Assembly (NCBI GenBank): GCA_036260075.1
Contig: DATAAM010000038.1
Span: 1-58,865 of the forward strand
Direction: 5' to 3'
Source: DATAAM01 sp036260075
GTDB lineage: Bacteria > Actinomycetota > Acidimicrobiia > Acidimicrobiales > JAHWLA01
Length of the DNA stretch: 58,865 bases
The notes under the pieces: generated by a model
The model's database searches: none
The model's input: the letters and a program-made list of their open reading frames with translations, nothing else
Told to the model about the DNA's origin: nothing
In this document: in pieces, positions 58,827 to 58,865 of the stretch
How the letters are laid out: every line of letters begins with the position of its first letter
Position numbering within the stretch: the first letter of the stretch is position 1
Position numbers and translations under genes: made by a program

Positions 58827-58865
58827 ACCCCCCGTTTTGGGCACGGTTTCCCGCGCCATGCGCGG

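Noticed and set aside
1..58865. Insertion sequences or phage genes
   Set aside because: No transposase, integrase or phage structural motif was found in any frame.

Overview
The window is a high-GC (clearly above 70% by eye), gene-dense bacterial chromosome segment with about 56 protein genes and one tRNA. GTG starts are common, neighbouring genes overlap by 1-20 bases, and no intergenic gap exceeds about 140 bases. The gene content points to Actinomycetota: an egtABCD ergothioneine operon, a BsaP-type biotin synthase helper after bioB, tpiA followed by secG, an amphi-Trp protein, SpoIIE-type phosphatases, a PknB-type kinase and GTTT-N16-GGGTA promoters. The small zinc-ribbon protein and the GYWLVASDGG-type propeller repeats suggest the class Acidimicrobiia. 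That placement is inference. I see no transposase, phage, plasmid or CRISPR feature.

Layout. 1-729: end of tpiA, then secG. 787-9246: an oligopeptide/dipeptide-type ABC importer (lipoprotein, two permeases, two ATPases) followed by two more family-5 lipoproteins. 9325-11426: an OmpR-type regulator and its histidine kinase. 11365-12470: a small conserved protein, tRNA-Leu(GAG), and an MNT/HEPN toxin-antitoxin-like pair whose HEPN half is cut short. 12596-14751: a VOC protein, an anchored RseB/LppX-like protein and an amphi-Trp protein. 14761-19093 (minus): egtA-egtB-egtC-egtD plus a possible 44-residue ORF. 19175-22190: a YetF-type membrane protein, a baeRF2/Vms1-like factor and a short AMP ligase. 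22298-26096: a secreted lipase, a SpoIIE phosphatase and a secreted SGNH hydrolase. 26202-30201: bioA-bioF-bioD-bioB-bsaP. 30278-32278: a subtilase with a C-terminal propeller. 32360-34422: a sigma-70 factor diverging from a K+ channel. 34450-39961: two paralogous coiled-coil proteins flanking a propeller-GH99 protein and a FecR-like protein. 39958-42923: small proteins, a PilB/GspE ATPase and an SRPBCC protein. 43003-49490: a GAF-PAS-SpoIIE phosphatase, a PPOX protein, a MobA-FdhD fusion, a Ser/Thr kinase and an HhH-PHP protein. 49487-58826: a GGDEF-EAL protein, gamma-glutamyltransferase, SirB1-like protein, 2OG-Fe(II) oxygenase-like protein, acyl-CoA synthetase, secreted linker protein, diguanylate cyclase and GNAT acetyltransferase.

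How they work together. Two biosynthetic operons (ergothioneine, biotin) and one peptide importer are clear functional units. A stress-type regulatory theme recurs: two SpoIIE phosphatases, a sigma-70 factor, and SigB/SigF-like promoter matches before the baeRF2 gene and two secreted hydrolases. Two secreted enzymes, a protease and a GH99-type glycosidase, carry the same six-repeat propeller. The least explained items are: a 55-base hairpin element repeated at two convergent gene junctions; a compact structured leader before the subtilase; the coiled-coil/GH99/FecR cluster; and near-identical translation starts on two secreted hydrolase genes.
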